Positions 22,586 to 26,624 of a stretch of 26,624 nucleotides of DNA are shown one piece after another (positions within the stretch are counted from its first letter, which is position 1; the number at the start of each line of letters is the position of its first letter). The notes beneath the pieces were generated by a model. That model made no database searches. It saw nothing but the letters and a program-made list of their open reading frames with translations, and was not told the DNA's origin. Position numbers and translations under genes: made by a program. This DNA comes from an uncultured Bacteroidales bacterium (GTDB lineage Bacteria; Bacteroidota; Bacteroidia; Bacteroidales; Paludibacteraceae), in the NCBI GenBank assembly GCA_937901025.1, contig CALCGR010000075.1:1-26624 (forward strand). The letters run 5' to 3'.

Positions 22586-24271
22586 TTACTTAATAATCTC
22601 TTGGAACTCAGCGTCCTCAGCGTATTTGGCAAACTCAATGTCGTTGGCAGCTTTGGCCTTGATAGCCTCGTCGCGGCTGATAGCCACGCGCATGTTAGCG
22701 TAAACGGCCTCACGATCGTTCGTGCGAGCACCTACGATAGCCATCAGATAAGCGGTCGTAGCATTGGGCTCTTTAACAGCAGCCAGGGTCTGACGAGCCG
22801 CAGCGTAGTCCTCGTTCAAGATTTGTTGGATAGCGGCATTGTTCGTAGCGCTCTTGCCATAAGCCGAAGTAGCGGCAGCGTAGTTACCCTTCATCGTGTA
22901 AAGAGTACCCATAGCGGTCTTCAGGTCAGCACTTGTACCGGCAGCCTTGCCTAAGAATTGCTCCGCCTTATCCAGGTCGTTCATTGCCATTGCGCAAACA
23001 CCGGCGTTGTAGTTAACGTCCGCATTGGTGGCATTGATCTCTAATGCTTTTTGGTATGCGTTCATGGCTTCCGCGTAGTTGCCTTGCTCGAAGAGAATCA
23101 TACCCATATTGTTGTAAGCACGGTAGTCACCGAAGGTGTCAGCTACTTTTTGATAGATAGCCAACTTCTCGTTAGCGTCCTCTACCAAGGTAGCGGCATA
23201 TAACATCTCCTCTACATTGAGTTGCGAAGCGTCTTCTTTTACAAGGGCTAAGATCTCGTCATCGGACTTACCGATCAGGTCGGTCGTTAAGATCAAGCGG
23301 CTACGACGCAAAGCGGGTAAGATCTCCTCAGCGATGGTCTTATAAACACTGCTCAGGTTCTTAATTTGTGCCTCGCGCTCCTCCGGATCGGTATACATGC
23401 TCAGCACACGCAGAACCAATTGTTTGTCTTCGATGTCGCTGGCAGCGATGGCTTTCTGGAAGCCGTCCCAGTCTTCAGCGGTAACGGAGGTCTCGATCTC
23501 TGCGTTCACTTTGTCCTTCTTCATTTGACTCTTCAAGAACTTTTGAGCAGCGGCTTGACGTTGGTTAGCCAATTTCGTGTTCAGGTCCATACCGCCATCG
23601 GGGGAAGCGTAACCGCTAACCTCTAATTTGTTGATAGCCTTTTTCTCGTTCTTGTCAGCATCTTTAATGGCAGCCGTCAAGTCTTTCACTTCTTGACGTT
23701 TGGTCTCGGATTGACGAAGATTCGATTGTTGGATTAAGAACTTAATGTCAGCCTCTTGCATCTCTTGAATGATACGTTGGAACTTATCCGCAGTGATCGC
23801 GGGTTCGTTCTCTTTGGCAGCCGCTAATTTTTGGGTAGCGATTACACCATCAGCAATCTTCAAGTCGGGAACTTCGGTCACTTTCTTGCCTTCTACGGCT
23901 GTGAAGCGAAGATATAACTCCGATTTAGCCATTTCGGGAACATAGTCAAACGAGCAAGATTGGGTGTACGAACCACCTTCCTTGTAGCTAACCATGATAC
24001 CGTTCTCTTTTACTTTCTCACCAATGTAAGTAACGGTCTCACCAACCACTTCTTGTCCGGCGAATTTCAAAACGGGAGTAACCGTAAGGATACCCTTTTT
24101 CTCAAATTTCTTTACAGGGAAAGTACCCGAAATCTCGGCACTTACCTTGTTGCCCACTACTTTCAGAGGGCTGGGATTGACTGTAATCTCCTCCGGTTGG
24201 GGAAGATCGTTACCGCAAGCAGTCAACATTGCAACGGCAATGATAGACGCAAATAATTGAAATTTTTTCAT
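22586..24271 (-). CDS. OmpA-like and TPR-containing lipoprotein
   Basis: 561 aa with lipoprotein signal ending LTAC (Cys19). Residues about 30-150 are beta-rich. The middle holds an OmpA-like stretch, LEVSGYASPDGGMDLNTKLA near 216-235, which may bind peptidoglycan or a related ligand. TPR units follow at about 385-455 (YNNMGMILFEQGNYAEAMNA, YNAGVCAMAMNDLDKAEQFL). The Ala/Glu/Lys-rich composition suggests a well-expressed envelope protein. First gene of a run with the small membrane protein, mutL and the metallophosphatase; the next gene is only 8 nt away. The exact role is not known. Confidence 0.8.
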   Translation of the reverse strand: MKKFQLFASIIAVAMLTACGNDLPQPEEITVNPSPLKVVGNKVSAEISGTFPVKKFEKKGILTVTPVLKFAGQEVVGETVTYIGEKVKENGIMVSYKEGGSYTQSCSFDYVPEMAKSELYLRFTAVEGKKVTEVPDLKIADGVIATQKLAAAKENEPAITADKFQRIIQEMQEADIKFLIQQSNLRQSETKRQEVKDLTAAIKDADKNEKKAINKLEVSGYASPDGGMDLNTKLANQRQAAAQKFLKSQMKKDKVNAEIETSVTAEDWDGFQKAIAASDIEDKQLVLRVLSMYTDPEEREAQIKNLSSVYKTIAEEILPALRRSRLILTTDLIGKSDDEILALVKEDASQLNVEEMLYAATLVEDANEKLAIYQKVADTFGDYRAYNNMGMILFEQGNYAEAMNAYQKALEINATNADVNYNAGVCAMAMNDLDKAEQFLGKAAGTSADLKTAMGTLYTMKGNYAAATSAYGKSATNNAAIQQILNEDYAAARQTLAAVKEPNATTAYLMAIVGARTNDREAVYANMRVAISRDEAIKAKAANDIEFAKYAEDAEFQEIIK

Positions 24272-24336
24272 AATAAAAACGTTAATTTTTAATATTTAAT
24301 GGTTTGGATTATTCTTATGCAAAATAATTCAGGGTG

Positions 24337-24368
24337 CAAAGATACACATTTTTTTTGGATTGCGCAAA
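24337..24368 (-). promoter_or_regulatory. Promoter of the OmpA/TPR lipoprotein-mutL run
   Basis: On the minus strand TTTG (24368-24365), a 20-nt spacer and TATCTTTG (24344-24337): perfect match. The leader to the ATG at 24271 is about 60 nt, AT-rich, with a weak ATTATT/AATAAT inverted repeat near its start. The region 24272-24465 holds only this and the divergent promoter below. Confidence 0.8.
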
Positions 24369-24414
24369 TATTTTCTCACTTTTTTATATTTTTTTTAAAA
24401 AAATGCGGGAAACA

Positions 24415-24446
24415 TTTGGCTAATTCAATTATTTTTAGTAACTTTG
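24415..24446 (+). promoter_or_regulatory. Promoter of the lipoprotein-pyrE-psd run
   Basis: TTTG (24415-24418), a 20-nt spacer and TAACTTTG (24439-24446): perfect match. Transcription should start near 24451-24454, about 12-15 nt before the ATG at 24466. Confidence 0.78.
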
Positions 24447-24465
24447 CACACCGAAATGTGTAAGT

Positions 24466-25191
24466 ATGGATAAAAGGCTCATTTTTGTATATATCGGCTG
24501 GATGTGTCTTGGGATAGGATGGGCACTTGTGGGGTGTAGCAGTCCTTCGGCCAAAATGGCAGAATGGCGTCAGCAAAAGAGGGTAGAGGATAGTGTGGCT
24601 TTAAGTGAACAGCAGCGGTCGTTAGCGTATTATCAAGCCACCTTGGATTCCCTTCTTCCGCAAGCGGAAAGGATGCTGAGCAGTCACTTTCGCTATGAGA
24701 AAAACGCATCGTTTGAGGATCACGGGCATTATGTTCACCGGCGTTTGCGTACGGCGAACAATACGGAGCGCAACTATGTGCAAGCATATATAACCGACGA
24801 TTTTCGGTTGATGGTGAAGGCATATGTCACGGGGCAGCATCCCGTCAGCCCGAGTAAGGTGACGTTTATGGCGGGGGAACAATATGTGGCTTTAGAGGGA
24901 GCTTCGCATAGTTTTGAGGATGAGGCGTGGCACGACCTGTTGACGTTGACAGACAAGGCGGCTGCGGACGCGTTACACTTTATTGATATCTATCGGTCGG
25001 AGCCGATTCGTGTTCGCCTAACGGGAAAAGGTACGCGCACGTTCACGCTCTCCGAGCGGGATAAGCAAGCGTTGCTGGACACCTATCAATTAGGGTGTTT
25101 GATGCAAGATATCCATCAATTGGAAAAACAAATAAAACGAACGAATTTAGAGATACGCAAATATGAACATCGAATCCATCACAGCGCGTAA
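24466..25191 (+). CDS. Hypothetical lipoprotein
   Basis: 241 aa with a long hydrophobic signal ending in LVGC (Cys24), then SSPSAKMAEWRQQKR. The N-terminal 30-75 and C-terminal 205-238 look like coiled-coil helices (many Glu, Gln, Lys and Leu); the middle is mixed. No catalytic motif recognised. Overlaps pyrE by 29 nt, so it is the head of an operon with it. I do not recognise a function. Confidence 0.75.
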   Translation: MDKRLIFVYIGWMCLGIGWALVGCSSPSAKMAEWRQQKRVEDSVALSEQQRSLAYYQATLDSLLPQAERMLSSHFRYEKNASFEDHGHYVHRRLRTANNTERNYVQAYITDDFRLMVKAYVTGQHPVSPSKVTFMAGEQYVALEGASHSFEDEAWHDLLTLTDKAAADALHFIDIYRSEPIRVRLTGKGTRTFTLSERDKQALLDTYQLGCLMQDIHQLEKQIKRTNLEIRKYEHRIHHSA

Positions 25192-25822
25192 ACTATTGCA
25201 GATGAAGGCCTTTTATGTGCAAGTAGCCCATCCTTTTTTGTGGTCGAACGGATGGAAGGCCCCTATCTATTTAGATGATCGTAAGATATTGAGTTTTGCC
25301 CAAGCGCGAGCATTCATTAAGTTGGAGTTGAGTCGTTTGGTGGCGGAGCATTTCCCGGATATTGATTTGGTGGCGGGGGTAGCCACTTCGGGTATCGCCC
25401 ACGGCGTACTGGTAGCCGAACAATTAGGATTGCCTTTTGTTTATGTTCACCCCACGCCCAAGGACCACGGTATGGAAAACCAGATTGAGGGGGAACTGAG
25501 ACCGCGCCAAAAAGTGGTTGTCGTTGAGAACCAGGTGAATACGGGCGTGAACTTAGCCAACGTGATTGAGGCTATCCGTAACAACGGATGTACTGTGGAA
25601 GGGGTGGTTACTATCTTTGATTACCAGTTCCCCGCTGCGCAAAAACGCTTATCGGTAGCGGGTGTACCTCTCTTAGCGCTCACTAATTTTGAAACCATTC
25701 TTGCCCAAGCAGAGCAGGATAATATCTATACTTCGGAGGACATTGCTATTCTTAAGGATTGGCATCGGACTCCCGCTAAATGGAAAGCGATATGCCCGAA
25801 TCTAAATACGAAAGTAAAATAA
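25163..25822 (+). CDS. pyrE: Orotate phosphoribosyltransferase homologue with altered PRPP site
   Basis: 219 aa, full length and in frame. PyrE couples orotate to PRPP in pyrimidine synthesis. Family blocks: HPFLWSNGWKAPIYLDDR (23-40), AGVATSGIAHG (71-81), the flexible loop PKDHGMENQIEGEL (99-112) with K100 and H102, and a typical C-terminal YTSEDIAILKDWHRTPAKW. The PRPP-binding motif, usually VVVVEDLISTGGS, here reads VVVVENQVNTGVN (118-130): the second acid is Asn123. The loop Arg before the Lys/His pair is His96. The gene may encode a catalytically weak or changed enzyme. Overlaps the upstream lipoprotein and the downstream SRPBCC gene. Confidence 0.8.
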   Translation: MNIESITARKLLQMKAFYVQVAHPFLWSNGWKAPIYLDDRKILSFAQARAFIKLELSRLVAEHFPDIDLVAGVATSGIAHGVLVAEQLGLPFVYVHPTPKDHGMENQIEGELRPRQKVVVVENQVNTGVNLANVIEAIRNNGCTVEGVVTIFDYQFPAAQKRLSVAGVPLLALTNFETILAQAEQDNIYTSEDIAILKDWHRTPAKWKAICPNLNTKVK

Positions 25823-26220
25823 CATCGGTACCCGCTGCCGTTTCGGCTGTGTATAAGGGCTTAAGTAATTTTAAGAACCTTGAGCGAGTGCGTGACCTTA
25901 TCCCGAAAGATAAGGTGCAGGAGTTGGATATCGAAGAGGACCAGATCCGCATGAAGGTGGACGGTCTTGGTCAAAAGATAGTCATCCGTATCGTGGATCG
26001 AATCGAAAACGATACCATTAAGTTCGGGTTTGACAACCTGCCGCTGTCGGTTAACTTCTGGATTCAACTGAAGGAAGTGGCACCCGAGGATACCCGTATG
26101 AAACTGACGCTGAAGGCGGATATCCCGGCGATGTTTAAAATGATGTTTGATAAGAAAATTCAACAAGGCATTGATGATGCAGCCGTGATGATTGCTCAAA
26201 TGCCGTTTAATCAATGGTAA
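25792..26220 (+). CDS. SRPBCC-family (START-like) protein
   Basis: 142 aa from ATG 25792 (MPESKYESKITSVPAAVSAVYKGL); an ATG four codons earlier (25780) is also open. The pattern fits a helix-grip fold (polyketide cyclase / START-like): SVPAAVSAVYKGLSNFKNLERV at the start, strands around IRMKVDGLGQKIVIRIVDR and a long C-terminal helix. Such proteins bind hydrophobic ligands in other families; ligand unknown here. I believe this gene neighbours pyrE in other Bacteroidales too. It overlaps the end of pyrE by 31 nt; psd starts 1 nt after its stop. Confidence 0.72.
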   Translation: MPESKYESKITSVPAAVSAVYKGLSNFKNLERVRDLIPKDKVQELDIEEDQIRMKVDGLGQKIVIRIVDRIENDTIKFGFDNLPLSVNFWIQLKEVAPEDTRMKLTLKADIPAMFKMMFDKKIQQGIDDAAVMIAQMPFNQW

Positions 26221-26221
26221 T

Positions 26222-26624
26222 ATGAAAAAATTTAAGAAACCTCACATCCACCATGAAGGCAAACATATTATTGTCGGCCTTGTCCTCGTACTTTTTATAA
26301 TTAACGTGTTCGTTTTCTTAGGCGTACACTATTGGAGTAATATCCCTTATTGGAGCATTATCTTTGCCGTCTCCTTGGTTTTGGCAGCGGCGTTGCTCGT
26401 TTTTGTGGCGTATTTCTTCCGCAGTCCGATACGTATCTTAGAGGTGGATGATCCCGATTTCCTCATTGCTCCGGCGGATGGTCGCGTAGTGGTGATTGAA
26501 CCCATCCAAGAGCATGAGTATTTCCATGACGAGCGTCTGCAAGTCAGTATTTTTATGTCTCCCTTTAATGTGCACGCCAACTGGTATCCCATTGAGGGAA
26601 AGGTGATTGTCTCGGAGCACCAGA
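26222..26624 (+). CDS. psd: Phosphatidylserine decarboxylase (N-terminal part, runs off the window)
   Basis: Makes phosphatidylethanolamine from phosphatidylserine at the inner membrane. 134 residues are visible from the ATG at 26222. Two membrane segments (about 18-36 and 45-65) lead into LIAPADGRVVVIE near 80-92 and VSIFMSPFNVHANWYP near 106-121, both typical of the short bacterial Psd type. The C-terminal GST self-cleavage site lies beyond the right edge. 1 nt after the SRPBCC gene. Confidence 0.92.
   Translation, partial: MKKFKKPHIHHEGKHIIVGLVLVLFIINVFVFLGVHYWSNIPYWSIIFAVSLVLAAALLVFVAYFFRSPIRILEVDDPDFLIAPADGRVVVIEPIQEHEYFHDERLQVSIFMSPFNVHANWYPIEGKVIVSEHQ

Noticed and set aside
25500..25560. 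Frameshift as the cause of the odd PyrE motif
   Set aside because: The reading frame is conserved on both sides of the motif and other frames do not restore a normal EDLISTGGS sequence.

Overview
This window looks like core chromosome of a member of the Bacteroidota, most likely the order Bacteroidales. The evidence is: repeated matches to the Bacteroidota promoter (TTTG, 19-21 nt, TAnnTTTG) in front of most transcription units; no recognisable Shine-Dalgarno sequences; the DUF4271-hemD-rnpA-yidD gene order; a PorW/SprE-type TPR lipoprotein; a zinc-free type B L31; and many lipoproteins and proteases of Bacteroidales type. I see no insertion sequence, prophage, CRISPR array or rRNA. No stretch over about 300 bases lacks a gene.

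Layout. 1-673 (-): a sirtuin (cobB-like), cut by the left edge and divergent from tsaB. 773-4091 (+): tsaB overlapping a large PorW/SprE-like lipoprotein gene. 4135-4294 (+): tRNA-Pro(GGG) and initiator tRNA-fMet with their own promoter and a strong terminator. 4332-8227 (-): an operon of a 5'-nucleotidase C-terminal-domain lipoprotein, a C69 peptidase and the dipeptidase PepD. 8409-9777 (+): ribosomal genes rpsF-rpsR-rplI-rpmE2, ended by a hairpin terminator. 9823-11458 (+): a multi-pass membrane protein (possibly PnuC-like) overlapping an RluA-type pseudouridine synthase.

11406-24271 (-): a long run of tightly packed genes. In transcription order they are an OmpA/TPR lipoprotein, a small membrane protein, mutL, a 5'-nucleotidase metallophosphatase lipoprotein, then (from a new promoter) acpP, fabF, asd, a U32 peptidase-family protein, a DUF4271 membrane protein, hemD, rnpA, yidD, trmD and a CotH-family secreted protein. 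Most of these genes overlap by 1-14 nt or are a few bases apart. 24466-26624 (+): a lipoprotein, a pyrE homologue, a small SRPBCC protein and the start of a phosphatidylserine decarboxylase, cut by the right edge.

The genes are mainly housekeeping: tRNA modification (tsaB, trmD), translation initiation (tRNA-fMet), ribosome assembly, fatty acid and phospholipid synthesis (acpP, fabF, psd), aspartate-family amino acids (asd), tetrapyrroles (hemD), tRNA maturation (rnpA), membrane protein insertion (yidD), repair (mutL), and periplasmic peptide and nucleotide scavenging. The PorW/SprE-like lipoprotein and a secretion-tail-like end on the CotH protein hint at a type IX secretion system encoded elsewhere.

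I did not find a clearly new multi-gene system. The points most worth a second look are: a pyrE homologue that has lost key PRPP-binding residues although its gene neighbourhood looks normal; an initiator tRNA with an A-T pair in place of the first of the three usual G-C anticodon-stem pairs; an UshA-type nucleotidase split into two lipoproteins encoded 11.5 kb apart; a CotH gene whose secretion-tail-like 3' end is antisense to rluA; structured 5' leaders on acpP and rpsF; and a perfect antisense promoter at the 3' end of the metallophosphatase gene.
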